A stretch of 26,950 nucleotides of DNA from positions 1-26,950 of the forward strand of contig CABRXV010000024.1 of assembly GCA_902475005.1 (NCBI GenBank), written 5' to 3'. Each line of letters starts with the position of its first letter. Within the stretch, counting starts at the first letter, position 1. A program made the translations under genes and the position numbers. Of the stretch, positions 7,993-16,653 are shown in pieces. The notes below the pieces were generated by a model. That model saw only the letters and a list, made by a program, of their open reading frames with translations, made no database searches and had not been told where the DNA came from. The DNA is from CABRXV01 sp900754955. GTDB lineage: Bacteria; Actinomycetota; Coriobacteriia; Coriobacteriales; Eggerthellaceae.

Positions 7993-8032
7993 CCCGCCGT
8001 TTCCGCCAAGGGTTCCATTCGCCTGCGGCGGG
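7993..8032 (+). promoter_or_regulatory. leader hairpin next to the metG ribosome binding site
   Basis: CCCGCCG (7993-7999) pairs with CGGCGGG (8026-8032), and the arm ends directly before AGAGGAG. Formation of the stem could affect ribosome access. I see no T-box or SAM-riboswitch signature, so a regulatory role is only suggested. Confidence 0.35.
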
Positions 8033-8047
8033 AGAGGAGTTTCAACT

Positions 8048-9634
8048 ATGTCCAAGGGAACGTATTCGTTTACCACCCCCATCTACTACGTCAACGCTGC
8101 GCCGCACCTCGGCACCGCCTACACTACGGTGGCCGCCGACACGGTGGCGCGCTACCAGCGCATGAACGGCTACGACGTGGCCTTCGTCACCGGCATGGAT
8201 GAGCACGGCCAGAAGGTGGCCGACACCGCCGCCGCCAAGGGCATGCAGCCCCAGGAATGGTGCGACTCGATGGAGCCCGCCTTCCGCGAGGCGTGGGATA
8301 TGCTCGGCATCACCTACACCGACTTCGTGCGCACCACCGAGCCGCGTCAGGCGCGCAGCGTGCAGAAGTTCTGGCAGACCATCTACGACAAGGGCTACTG
8401 CTACAAGGGCAGCTACGAGGGCTGGTACTGCGTGCACGAGGAGACCTACTACGCCGAGAGCGACCTCGAGAAGAACGAGGACGGCGTGTACGTGTGCCCC
8501 GACTGCAAGCGCCCCGTGCAGCAGTCGGGCGGCGAGGAGAACTGGTTCTTCAAGCTGTCTGAGTTCCAGCAGCCGCTGCTCAAGTTCTACGAGGAGCACC
8601 CCGACTTCATCCGCCCCGAGACGCGCCGCAACGAGATTGTGTCGTTCGTCGAGCGCGGCCTGAAGGACCTCTCCATCAGCCGTTCCACCTTCGACTGGGG
8701 CATTCCGCTGCCGTTCGACGAAGGGCACGTGGCCTACGTGTGGGCCGACGCGCTGATCGCCTACCTCACGGGCATCGGATACGGCGACGAGGGCGAGCGC
8801 GCCGGCGAGTTCGAGCAGCGCTGGCCCATGCAGTACCACTTCGTGGGCAAGGACATCACGCGCTTCCACTGCGTGATCTGGCCCGCCATGCTCATGGCGG
8901 CCGGTCTGCCCATCACGCATACGGTGTTCGGCCACGGCTTTCTGCTCACCAAGGGTGAGAAGATGTCGAAGTCGAAGGGCAACGGCATCATGCCGGCCGA
9001 CCTCGTCAAGATCTTCGGCGTGGACGCCTACCGCTACTACTTCATGAGCGACGTGCAGTTTGGCCACGACGGCAACATCTCCATGGAGCGCATGGTGCAG
9101 GTGTACAACGCCGATCTGGCGAACACGTGGGGCAACCTGTGCAGCCGCGTGTTCAACATGACGAAGAAGTACTTCGACGCGAAGGCGCCTGAGGTGCCGG
9201 CCGACCTGCGCGATGCGGCCAACCCGCTGCGCACGGCGGCTGCGGGCCTGTACGAGACCTACGATGCGTGCATGGCCGACGTCGACTTCACCGGCGCCGC
9301 CGCGGCTGTGCGCTCCGTTGCGGAGGCGGCCAACCTCTACATCGAGGAGAGCACCCCGTGGGCGCTCGCCAAGGACGAGGCGAAGGCGGGCGAGCTCGCT
9401 TTCGTGATGTACAACCTGCTCGAGTGCATCCGCATCATCGCGCTGTACATGGCGCCGTTCGCTCCGAACACGTCGGCCGAGGTGTTCCGTCGCCTCTCGC
9501 TCGGCGACGTGACCGCGGTGACCGACATCGAGGCCGCCACTGCGTGGGGCCAGCTGCCGGCGGGCAACGCCGTCGAGATCGGCGATCCGCTGTTCCCGCG
9601 CCTCGACGTGAATGCCGTGTCCATCGAGATGTAG
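8048..9634 (+). CDS. metG: methionyl-tRNA synthetase
   Basis: MetRS charges tRNA-Met with methionine in the cytoplasm. The 528-residue protein is a class I synthetase: PIYYVNAAPHLGTAY near residue 11 holds the HIGH-equivalent HLG, and KMSKS is at residues 305-309. The zinc knuckle is reduced: CPDC at 150-153, with WYCVHEE upstream. A helical anticodon-binding domain follows (NADLANTWGNLCSRV). There is no C-terminal EMAP/Trbp111-type tRNA-binding domain, as in the short MetRS forms. ATG 8048 is preceded by GAGAGGAG. Codon use is strongly biased, as expected for a highly expressed gene. It is followed by its own terminator, so it is probably a single-gene unit. Confidence 0.97.
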   Translation: MSKGTYSFTTPIYYVNAAPHLGTAYTTVAADTVARYQRMNGYDVAFVTGMDEHGQKVADTAAAKGMQPQEWCDSMEPAFREAWDMLGITYTDFVRTTEPRQARSVQKFWQTIYDKGYCYKGSYEGWYCVHEETYYAESDLEKNEDGVYVCPDCKRPVQQSGGEENWFFKLSEFQQPLLKFYEEHPDFIRPETRRNEIVSFVERGLKDLSISRSTFDWGIPLPFDEGHVAYVWADALIAYLTGIGYGDEGERAGEFEQRWPMQYHFVGKDITRFHCVIWPAMLMAAGLPITHTVFGHGFLLTKGEKMSKSKGNGIMPADLVKIFGVDAYRYYFMSDVQFGHDGNISMERMVQVYNADLANTWGNLCSRVFNMTKKYFDAKAPEVPADLRDAANPLRTAAAGLYETYDACMADVDFTGAAAAVRSVAEAANLYIEESTPWALAKDEAKAGELAFVMYNLLECIRIIALYMAPFAPNTSAEVFRRLSLGDVTAVTDIEAATAWGQLPAGNAVEIGDPLFPRLDVNAVSIEM

Positions 9635-9666
9635 CGGACAGCGAGCGCGCTGCTGCTTGTCACCGG

Positions 9667-9706
9667 GGAAGCCGCCTGGCGTTGCGCTGGGCGGCTTCCG
9701 CCGTTT
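9667..9706 (+). terminator. terminator after metG
   Basis: GGAAGCCGCC (9667-9676) pairs perfectly with GGCGGCTTCC (9690-9699) over a 13-nt loop, followed by GCCGTTTT. Confidence 0.75.
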
Positions 9707-9799
9707 TGAAGGGTCGTTGGCGGGCCCGGCGTGCAAAGTTGCCGCCGAAGGGCTATGCTGCTCCCCAAAAGAAACCGAGCAGGGGAGGAGTGACCCGGC

Positions 9800-10885
9800 A
9801 TGGCAGAACAACAGCGCGAAGAAGAGCCTTTGTTCTACGATCCGTTCTTTCGTCAACGCGATAAGAAGGGCGGGTGGCGCATCGTCGACTGCCCTCATCT
9901 TGAGGCGTCGGTCGCCGACACGCACGCCCATCTTCACATGCTGAAGAACCCCGCGCTTTCGCTGGCGCGTGCGGGGGCGAACAGCGTCGAGTTCGTGTGC
10001 AGCATCGTCGACATCTTCGAGGACGGCGTGAAACCGCTCGAAGATCTGGAGACCTGGCGCCTCGAGGGATCGTTCTTGATCCGTCGTTTGGCGCGCGGGG
10101 GCTGTTGAGGCTCCGCCGCTCCGCGCGTGCCGCGGGTTCGCATGGCGGTGGGATGCCATCCCCACAATGCAAAGCACTACGATGACGCGCTCGAGCAGAA
10201 GCTGCGCGACGCGTTGGCCGACCCCCAAGTGAGCGCCGTGGGCGAGATCGGCCTCGACTACCACTACGACCTCTCGCCTCGCGAGGACCAGCGTGCGGCG
10301 TTCCGCCGCCAGATTCGCCTGGCGAAAGAGGCGGGGCTGCCCGTCGTTCTCCACGTGCGCGAGGCGCACGACGATGCGTTCGCCATCCTGCAGGACGAGG
10401 GCTTCCCCGAGGCGGGCACGCTGCTGCACTGCTTCAACCTCGACTGGGCCGAGCTCGAACGCTGGGTGGAGGCGGGCTGCTACGTGGCGTTCGGCGGCCC
10501 GCTCACGTTCAAGAAGGCCGATGAGGTGCGCGACGCGGCGGCGCGGGTGCCCGAGGACCGTCTGCTCACCGAGACCGACGCGCCGTACATGACGCCCGAG
10601 CCGCTGCGCGGCAACGTGTGCGGCCCCGAGCATGTGATCTTCACGGCGGAGAAGCTCGCCGAGGTGCGCGGGTTCGCCCCCGGTCAGAGTTACGACCGCG
10701 GGACGTTTCTCGACAAGACGCTCCAGAACGCCTACGCGCTGCTCGACCGTCCGGAGACGGCATGGCAGAAGGCTCGCGTGGAAGAGCTCGGCATCGCCGA
10801 TCAGGTGAGCCCGTCGGCGCGCTCGCTCGCTGCGGTCGAGAAATGGCGCGCTTCGAAGAAGATCAAGCGACAGCACCAGCGTTAG
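9800..10885 (+). CDS. TatD-family metal-dependent hydrolase with one in-frame UGA (candidate selenoprotein or nonsense allele)
   Basis: TatD enzymes are TIM-barrel metal-dependent nucleases/hydrolases. The frame from ATG 9800 (GGGGAGG upstream) reads 102 codons, meets TGA at 10106-10108, then continues in the same frame without another stop to 10885, 361 codons in all. The metal site is split by the UGA: the HxH pair (ADTHAHLH, His42/His44) lies before it. GCHPHN (118-123), GEIGLD with Glu149, LHVREAH, LLHCFN and LLTETDAPYM lie after it, so neither half could be a full enzyme. Around the UGA the translation is Gly-Gly-Cys-(UGA)-Gly-Ser. A restart at GTG 10127 or ATG 10142 has no ribosome binding site and would lack the first metal ligands. 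Because selA and selB are within 7 kb, Sec insertion is possible; a recent nonsense mutation or a base-calling error is the main alternative. The gene ends at a strong terminator. Confidence 0.85.
10106..10148 (+). promoter_or_regulatory. candidate bacterial SECIS hairpin at the tatD UGA
   Basis: Downstream of the UGA, CCGCG (10121-10125) pairs with CGCGG (10131-10135) around the loop CGTGC. CCGCC (10113-10117) and GGCGG (10144-10148) can form an outer stem. The loop starts 17 nt after the UGA and has G as its second base, which fits the general bacterial SECIS layout (small loop with an early G, roughly 16-37 nt from UGA). In a GC-rich gene such stems arise by chance, so this is suggestive only. 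Confidence 0.4.
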
Positions 10886-10910
10886 CGCGAAGGCGCGGGG
10901 TGCAGCAGGG

Positions 10911-10940
10911 AGGGCTCGGCGGGTGCCGAGCCCTTCTTTT
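10911..10940 (+). terminator. intrinsic terminator after tatD
   Basis: A 10-bp perfect stem AGGGCTCGGC/GCCGAGCCCT with a GGGT loop (10921-10924) runs into TTCTTTT. A TACAAT (10945-10950) just after it may be the -10 box of the next gene. Confidence 0.9.
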
Positions 10941-10989
10941 CGCGTACAATGGTGCGCATGCGACGAAAGCGAAACAGGAGGAACATGGC

Positions 10990-11988
10990 ATGAATCGCGT
11001 GATTGTGGTGGGATCGCCGCGGGTGGAGGGGCGCAGCGCCCTGCTCGCCGACGCGCTGTTCAACGCCTGCATCGACGAATGCCCTGAGGACGGGGTGTCC
11101 ATCGTGTCGGTGGCGAGCACGCAGGTGGGTCCCTGCATGGGGTGCGATGCATGCCGCGAGCCGCTCGACGAGGCGCCCGCGGGCCTTGAGGAGGGCGACC
11201 CGCTCTTTCCACATCCCGCGGTTGCCGCAAGCGACGCCGCGCTGCACCAGTGCGTGATCGCCGACGACATGCCCGAGGTGCGCAAGCACCTCGACGCGGC
11301 CGACGAGCTCATCGTGGTGACGCCCGTGTACTTCGCGAGTGTGCCCGCCCAGCTCAAGTGCCTGCTCGACCGCCTGCAGCCGTACTACTACTCCGACGTG
11401 CGCACGCGCGTGAAGCGCCCGCTTGTGCTGCACGTGGTGGGCGAGGGCGGCGACCCGCACGGGTTCGAGCCGCTCATCGGCACGGTGCGCTCGGCGTTCG
11501 CGGTGGCGGGTTTCGAGCTCGAGCTCGTGCTCGACTGGGTCGGCAAGATCGATGCGGCAGGCGAGATCGTTGCCGACGCCGAGGAGTACCCGATCCCGCC
11601 CATCGGCGGATTCGGCGCACTCGATCTGGAGGCTGAGGGGTTCGAGGTCGTTGAGGAGGAAGCCGAGCCGGCTGCTGTGCGCGATGGCGGGCCCGCTTCC
11701 GATGCCGGCGAGCAGCCCGCCGTGTCCCAGAAAAGCCCGCGGCTCTCGCTTTCCGACGAGCCGCAGGCCGCAGGTCCGAAGGCGAAGGGCGGCCGCGCGA
11801 ACGGCGGACGCTCTTCGGGCAAGAAGCCGAAGAGCCAGGGGTCGGGCGCTGGCAGGGGGTCGGCCGCCGGCGAGGGCAAAGGATCGGGCCGGGGCGGCGC
11901 TATGCACGAGCCGTCGCAGCGGCAGGGTCAGCGCAAGGGCGGCCGCGGTGGCCGCGGCGCGGCGCGGGGAGGCGGTCGCCGTGGGTAG
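10990..11988 (+). CDS. flavodoxin-fold NAD(P)H-dependent reductase with a Gly/Arg/Lys-rich C-terminal tail
   Basis: The first 200 or so of 332 residues form a flavodoxin-like FMN reductase domain of the iron-sulfur-flavoprotein type. They show VIVVGSPRVEGRS at the N-terminus, the cysteine cluster GPCMGCDAC (Cys49, 52, 55), and TPVYFASVPAQLKCLLDRLQ (111-130), the flavin-binding helix region. Residues from about 225 to 332 are a low-complexity tail rich in Gly, Arg, Lys, Ser and Ala, ending in repeated RGG/GRG steps. It is strongly basic and probably disordered; such tails often bind RNA. The start at 10990 has AGGAGG 8 nt upstream; an ATG at 10985 gives only Met-Ala-stop. The 3' end overlaps the rsmA GTG by 8 bp, so the two are translationally linked. 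The redox partner is unknown. Confidence 0.85.
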   Translation: MNRVIVVGSPRVEGRSALLADALFNACIDECPEDGVSIVSVASTQVGPCMGCDACREPLDEAPAGLEEGDPLFPHPAVAASDAALHQCVIADDMPEVRKHLDAADELIVVTPVYFASVPAQLKCLLDRLQPYYYSDVRTRVKRPLVLHVVGEGGDPHGFEPLIGTVRSAFAVAGFELELVLDWVGKIDAAGEIVADAEEYPIPPIGGFGALDLEAEGFEVVEEEAEPAAVRDGGPASDAGEQPAVSQKSPRLSLSDEPQAAGPKAKGGRANGGRSSGKKPKSQGSGAGRGSAAGEGKGSGRGGAMHEPSQRQGQRKGGRGGRGAARGGGRRG

Positions 11989-12955
11989 CCTCTCGCCGCT
12001 TGCGAGCGTATCGGCGACGCGCGCCGTGCTTGAGGATCACGGGCTCGCCGCCAAGAAGGCGCTCGGCCAGAACTTCCTCGTGAACGACGCGATCCTTGCG
12101 CGCATTGTCGATCTTGCGGAGCTGTCAAGCGACGACGTGGTGCTCGAGGTGGGCCCCGGCATCGGCACGCTCACCATCGCGCTGCTCAAAAACGCCGCAT
12201 ACGTGGTGTCGGTCGAGCGCGACCCCGACCTGCCGGCGGTGCTCGCCAAGACGCTCGATCCGTGGGCCGACTGGTTCGCGCTCATCCGCAAGGACGCGCT
12301 CGACCTCACCGAGGATGACGTGCGCACCGCGATGAGCAGTTTCCGCGGCGCCGCGGCGATGCCCACGAAGTTCGTGGCGAACCTGCCCTACGCGGTGGCC
12401 GCCACGGTGGTGCTCGACTTCTTCGAGCGCTTCCCCGCGATCGAGAGCGCCACGGTGATGGTGCAGAAGGAGGTCGCCGACCGCATGGCGGCGGCTCCCG
12501 GCAACAAGAACTACGGCGCGTACACGGTGAAGCTCGGGCTGTACGCCGAGCCCGCGGGCAGCTTCGTCGTGGGGCCGGGCAACTTCTTCCCGCCGCCGCA
12601 CGTGGACAGCGCGGTGATCAGGCTCAACCGCCGCGTGCCCGCAGTGCTCACCGAGGCAGCCGCGGCCCTCGCCGCCGAGCTGCCGCAGCTGGCGGAGGGC
12701 GGTGCGGAAGCGGCCGTCGAGGTGCTGCGCACGGCGACGTGCCGCATGGCCGACGCGGCGTTCACGAACCGCCGCAAGACGCTTGCGAATTCGTGCAAGG
12801 CGTACTTCGCGAGCCGCGGCGAGGCGGGCAAGCAGGTTGCCGCCGCGCTGCCGCAGCTGTTCGAGCAGGCGGGCATCGACCCGAAGCGCCGCGGAGAGAC
12901 GCTCTCGCAGGAGGAGTTCATCGCGCTCGGCGCGGCGTACCTGCGGTTGTCGTAG
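11981..12955 (+). CDS. rsmA: 16S rRNA (adenine1518/1519-N6)-dimethyltransferase
   Basis: RsmA (KsgA) dimethylates two adjacent adenines in helix 45 of 16S rRNA, a late step in 30S assembly. The 324-residue product shows KKALGQNFLVNDAILARI, the SAM-binding motif VVLEVGPGIGTLTIALL (from about residue 53), VANLPYAVAATVV (the NLPY catalytic motif), VQKEVADRMAA, and FFPPPHVDSAVIRL, followed by a C-terminal helical domain with FTNRRKTLANS. Translation probably begins at GTG 11981, preceded by GGGGAGG with 8-nt spacing, inside the end of the flavoprotein gene. It ends 42 bp before a palindromic terminator shared with selB. Confidence 0.95.
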   Translation: MGSLSPLASVSATRAVLEDHGLAAKKALGQNFLVNDAILARIVDLAELSSDDVVLEVGPGIGTLTIALLKNAAYVVSVERDPDLPAVLAKTLDPWADWFALIRKDALDLTEDDVRTAMSSFRGAAAMPTKFVANLPYAVAATVVLDFFERFPAIESATVMVQKEVADRMAAAPGNKNYGAYTVKLGLYAEPAGSFVVGPGNFFPPPHVDSAVIRLNRRVPAVLTEAAAALAAELPQLAEGGAEAAVEVLRTATCRMADAAFTNRRKTLANSCKAYFASRGEAGKQVAAALPQLFEQAGIDPKRRGETLSQEEFIALGAAYLRLS

Positions 12956-12997
12956 CGTGCCGGCGCATCAGCGCGTCGGAAAAGGAACGCAAATGAG

Positions 12998-13021
12998 AAG
13001 GGCGCCCCGCGGGGCGCCCTT
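12998..13021. terminator. bidirectional terminator between rsmA and selB
   Basis: A perfect 24-bp palindrome (AAGGGCGCCCCG and its complement) lies between the convergent rsmA and selB stops. It begins with AA and ends with TT, so on each strand the stem ends in a short T-run, and it sits 2 bp from the selB stop codon. Confidence 0.8.
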
Positions 13022-13023
13022 TC

Positions 13024-14949
13024 CTACTTCACGAGGGTGCGCATGTCGTCGATGCGGCGCGTGAAGCCCGTGTTGTCGAAGTACTCGAGGATGGGCACGG
13101 CGTATTTGCGCGTGGTGCCCATGACGTCCTTGAGGTCAGCGGCGGTCGCCTGACCGTGCTCTTCGAGGTAGGCGCGAATGTCGGCGCGGTACTGCTCGAT
13201 GACATCCGCGGCGTAGAAACGGTCGCCCGTGATGCGCACGATGCGCCCGTCGCGTTCGAGCTGCTGGGCGGCCTTGCGGGCGACGGGCAGCTCGACGCCC
13301 AGGTCGGCGGCGAGAGCGCCCAGATCGGGCGGCGTGCCTGCGGCCTTCTGCAGCGCGTCGGCGATGGCTTCGGCGGCGTCGCTTTCGATCTTGCGGGCGC
13401 CGGCGCTCGCCTTGGGGTGGCTGATCTCGCCGTTGCTGAGCGCTATCGCGCCGCGGCGCGCGGCTTCCTCGGCGATCGCGTCGAAGCAGGCGGCTGTGGC
13501 GGCAGGCGTCGTCTTCTGGCGCAGCTCTTCCTTGGAGAGGCCCGTGGCCTGCGGATTCTTGGAATGGAATTCGAGCATGGCGCGCTCGAGGGCAGACGTG
13601 AGCTTCTGCAGCAGAGCGGGACGCGCGTAGAGCGGCGTTGTCTTGCCCACGGTAGCCACGCGCGCCTCCTGGCCCATGTGCGCAAGCGCGTCTGCCACGA
13701 GCGCGTCCTCGAGGCCGCAGGCGTGCGCGATGCTCTCCGCCGTCTCGGGCAGCGCGGCGAGCTCGAGGTGCGCGCCGATCGCCGCCTCCACGTTGCCGGC
13801 GTCGAGCGCCTCGAGCATCGTGTGCTCCTCGGGTTTGAGGTTGGTGCGGCGGCGCGGGTGGGGCACGAGCACGGTGCCGCCGCCGATCACGTGCGCGGGC
13901 GAGTAGGAGCGCACGATGAACTGGTCGCGGTAGGCGAGCGGCAGCGGTTCCTCAAGCCTGATCTGGGCGAACGCGCGCTCTCCCGAGGCGAGCTCGTCGC
14001 GGGCATCCATGAGCAGCACGCGGCCGAGCACCTCGCGCGTGCCGTGAGCCACGTGCACGCGGGTACCGCTTTTGAGCGGGCGTCCGAACGAGAACGGGTC
14101 GAGGTAGGTGAACTCGGCGTCGAAGCGATCGGACGTGGCGGCTGCCTCAAGAGCGCAGATGAAATCGCCGGGACGCACGTCGTCGGTCGAAAGACCCGCG
14201 AGGCTCACGGCAACGCGGTTGCCCGCTGGCGCTTCCGTGCACGACGCGCCGTGCATCTGCACGGAGCGCACGCGCGTCTTCGCGCCGCTCGGCAGCACCG
14301 TGAGCTCGTCGCCTTCGGCGAGCGTGCCGCTCCACAGCGTGCCCGTGACCACCGTGCCGAACCCGTGAACGGTGAAGACGCGGTCGACGGGCATACGCGC
14401 GACGCCCGCGTCCTTGGTGTGCCGGGCGTGCGCCGCCACCTCGTCGAGGGCGGCGCGCAGCTCGTCGAGGCCGGCGCCCGTGCGGCTCGACACGCCCACG
14501 ATGGGCGCCTGCGCGAACGGCGTGTTGCTGAGACGGTCTCGAATCTCGTCGGCCATGAACGTGCACCATTCCTCGTCGACGAGGTCGGTCTTGGTCATGG
14601 CCACAACGGCGTCGCGCACACCGAGCAGCTCGAGCACGGCGAGGTGCTCGACCGTTTGCGGCATGACGCCGTCGTCGGCGGCGATGACGATGAGCGCGAT
14701 GTCGACGCCCGTCGCGCCCGCCACCATGTGGCGCACAAAGCGCTCGTGACCCGGCACGTCGACCACGCCGAGCGCGCGTCCGCTCGGCAGCACGAGCTGG
14801 GCGAACCCGAGCTCGATGGTGATGCCGCGTCGCTTCTCCTCGGCGAGGCGGTCGGGATCGGTGCCCGTGAGGGCGCGCACGAGCGACGACTTGCCGTGGT
14901 CGATGTGTCCGGCGGTTCCCAGAATGAGGTTCGGTTGAGCGGCGCTCAT
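13024..14949 (-). CDS. selB: selenocysteine-specific translation elongation factor
   Basis: SelB is a GTPase that carries Sec-tRNA to ribosomes stalled at UGA and recognises the SECIS hairpin through its C-terminal winged helices. The 641-residue product starts MSAAQPNLILGTAGHIDHGKSSL (the G1 loop is at residues 11-22), has RGITIELGF (switch I), DVPGHERF (G3, 64-71) and MTKTDLVD (G4), then EF-Tu-like beta domains. A long C-terminal half contains winged-helix repeats, ending GTTRKYAVPILEYFDNTGFTRR. Length fits the family. Its ATG overlaps the selA stop as ATGA, so selA-selB is one operon. An upstream in-frame extension is rejected because it lies inside selA. Confidence 0.97.
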   Translation of the reverse strand: MSAAQPNLILGTAGHIDHGKSSLVRALTGTDPDRLAEEKRRGITIELGFAQLVLPSGRALGVVDVPGHERFVRHMVAGATGVDIALIVIAADDGVMPQTVEHLAVLELLGVRDAVVAMTKTDLVDEEWCTFMADEIRDRLSNTPFAQAPIVGVSSRTGAGLDELRAALDEVAAHARHTKDAGVARMPVDRVFTVHGFGTVVTGTLWSGTLAEGDELTVLPSGAKTRVRSVQMHGASCTEAPAGNRVAVSLAGLSTDDVRPGDFICALEAAATSDRFDAEFTYLDPFSFGRPLKSGTRVHVAHGTREVLGRVLLMDARDELASGERAFAQIRLEEPLPLAYRDQFIVRSYSPAHVIGGGTVLVPHPRRRTNLKPEEHTMLEALDAGNVEAAIGAHLELAALPETAESIAHACGLEDALVADALAHMGQEARVATVGKTTPLYARPALLQKLTSALERAMLEFHSKNPQATGLSKEELRQKTTPAATAACFDAIAEEAARRGAIALSNGEISHPKASAGARKIESDAAEAIADALQKAAGTPPDLGALAADLGVELPVARKAAQQLERDGRIVRITGDRFYAADVIEQYRADIRAYLEEHGQATAADLKDVMGTTRKYAVPILEYFDNTGFTRRIDDMRTLVK

Positions 14950-16418
14950 CGTGCGTCCTCCTGATCGTCGGAAACGGTTGCGAAGTAATCCGCCAAGGCG
15001 CGGGCGATCTCGTCGTGCTCGTCTGCGCCGAGCAGCGTGCGCGGATCGAACAGGACGGCTTCCTGCTTGATGCGCGCCACGATGGGCACGTGGTTCTTCC
15101 TGACGAGGTGCTCCTCGCACGACTGCGCGTCGCCGCGCTGGAACGTGAGTCTCACGGCGTAGGTGTCGATGTCGCGCATGGGCAGCGCGCCGCCGCCGGC
15201 GCGGCTGATCTCGGGTACCACATCGAGCGTCGCGCACCCTTGAGGCAGCGCGGCGGCGATGCGGTCGCACAGCGCGTGCGCCTGCTCCTCGATGTCGGCA
15301 GCGGGTGCTTCGAGCATGCGCAGCGTGGGGACCTCCGCGCGGGCGCGCTCGGGGTCGAGGTAGAGGCGCAGCGTGGCCTCGAGGGCGGCGAGCGTCATCT
15401 TGTCGAGACGCAGCGCGCGGGCGAGCGGGTTCTTCTTGAGGCGGCCGATGAGCTCCGCCGACCCGATGATGATGCCCGCCTGCGGCCCGCCGAGCATCTT
15501 GTCGCCCGAGAACGAGACGAGGTCGCAGCCCGCGCGCAGCGCCTCGCCCGCGGTGGGTTCGGCGTTCGCGCCGAGCTGCTCGAGCGGCAGCAGGGCGCCC
15601 GATCCCAGGTCCTCGTACACGAAGATGCGCCCGGCGGGCTTGCCGGCGGCGCGGCGGGCCGCCTGGGCGTCGTCGGCGATGCGCCGCATCTCGTGCGCGT
15701 CGACCGATTCGGTGAACCCGATGAGGCGGTAGTTCGACGTGTGCACCTTGAGCAGCATGGCGGTGTCGTCGGTGACGGCGCGCTCGTAGTCGAACGCGTG
15801 GGTCTTGTTGGTGGTGCCCACTTCCACCATGCGCGCGCCCGAGAGCTCCATGATGTCGGGGATGCGGAACGAGCCGCCGATCTCCACGAGCTCGCCGCGC
15901 GACACGATGGCCTCGTGGCCGGAGGCGAACTCGGAGAGCACCATCATCACGGCAGCGGCGTTGTTGTTCACGGCGATGGCGGCCTCAGCGCCCGTGAGCG
16001 TGCAGATGAGCTGCTCGCAATGGCTGTGGCGGCTCCCGCGGCACATGCCCTCCACGTCGTACTCAAGCGTGGAGTAGCCGCGCGCCACGTCGGTGACGGC
16101 GCGCACGGCCTCTTCGGCGAGCACGCTGCGGCCGAGGTTCGTGTGGATGATTACGCCCGAGGCGTTGATGACGCGGCGCATCGACGGCGCGAGCAGGCGC
16201 AGTGCGCGCGCCGCCGCGCGGGCGGGGATGTCGTCGGGGATGCCTGAGGCGCCCTTCGTCTCGATGGCCTTCGCGCGGATGGCGTTGAGCTCGTCGCGCA
16301 CGGCGTCTACCACGACGGTGCGGGGCAGGCGCGCTTCGAGGGCGGCCACGGCGGATGCGCCGAGCACCTCCTCGACTGAGGGGAGGGCTCGCAGAATGGT
16401 GTTGAGATTGTTCTCCAT
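14946..16418 (-). CDS. selA: L-seryl-tRNA(Sec) selenium transferase
   Basis: SelA is a PLP enzyme that converts Ser-tRNA(Sec) to Sec-tRNA(Sec) using selenophosphate from SelD. The 490-residue protein starts MENNLNTILRALPSVEEVL behind GGAGAAAGG. It has the expected INASGVIIHTNLGRSVL (84-100), YDVEGMCRGSRH, and the PLP lysine in VSFSGDKMLGGPQAG (Lys307), followed by a conserved C-terminal domain. It is the first gene of the selAB operon. Neither selD nor the tRNA gene selC is visible in the window, so they must lie elsewhere. The upstream part of the open frame (to 16670) is not coding, because it would run into the divergent promoter region. Confidence 0.97.
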   Translation of the reverse strand: MENNLNTILRALPSVEEVLGASAVAALEARLPRTVVVDAVRDELNAIRAKAIETKGASGIPDDIPARAAARALRLLAPSMRRVINASGVIIHTNLGRSVLAEEAVRAVTDVARGYSTLEYDVEGMCRGSRHSHCEQLICTLTGAEAAIAVNNNAAAVMMVLSEFASGHEAIVSRGELVEIGGSFRIPDIMELSGARMVEVGTTNKTHAFDYERAVTDDTAMLLKVHTSNYRLIGFTESVDAHEMRRIADDAQAARRAAGKPAGRIFVYEDLGSGALLPLEQLGANAEPTAGEALRAGCDLVSFSGDKMLGGPQAGIIIGSAELIGRLKKNPLARALRLDKMTLAALEATLRLYLDPERARAEVPTLRMLEAPAADIEEQAHALCDRIAAALPQGCATLDVVPEISRAGGGALPMRDIDTYAVRLTFQRGDAQSCEEHLVRKNHVPIVARIKQEAVLFDPRTLLGADEHDEIARALADYFATVSDDQEDAR

Positions 16419-16478
16419 GAGGCGCCTTTCTCCAGGGCAAAACGCTTGCCGCTGCGTCGCCGTTCGTTTCGGTCGGCT

Positions 16479-16541
16479 ATTATACACGGCGTGCGCATCG
16501 CGACGATTGCGCTCCTTCTTTCCGCGTGAATTCGGTATCAT
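16479..16541. promoter_or_regulatory. divergent -10 boxes for selA (minus) and the glycosyltransferase (plus)
   Basis: On the minus strand TATAAT (16479-16484) lies 60 bp before the selA start, with only a weak -35. On the plus strand TATCAT (16536-16541) sits in GTATCATGC, the same word as before the split-barrel gene at 3027-3035. The -35 match there is also weak. Confidence 0.45.
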
Positions 16542-16653
16542 GCTGCCACGATGCAGGCGTGCGCGGGGCGGGTGCGGTGCATACGCGGGCGAGTGCCGCG
16601 CGGATGCGGCGTGCGCGCGAGATGGCGCCGGCGAAGGCGTCCAGGAGGTTTCG

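Noticed and set aside
7856..8047. T-box or SAM riboswitch before metG
   Set aside because: The T-box consensus and SAM-riboswitch core are not seen; only simple hairpins are present.
8042..10876. 944-codon open frame on the minus strand
   Set aside because: It lies opposite metG and tatD and has the Arg/His/Leu/Val-rich composition of a GC-driven shadow frame, with no domain that I recognise.
10127..10885. Second half of tatD as a separate gene starting at GTG 10127
   Set aside because: No ribosome binding site precedes it, it is in the same frame as the first half, and it would lack the HxH metal ligands.
13156..14964. 602-codon plus-strand frame opposite selB, and a similar 410-codon frame at 15015-16247 opposite selA
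   Set aside because: Both mirror well-supported genes and have no start signals or motifs.
16419..16653. selC tRNA gene near selA
   Set aside because: No cloverleaf with a long variable arm could be traced here or in the other gaps; selC and selD are probably elsewhere.
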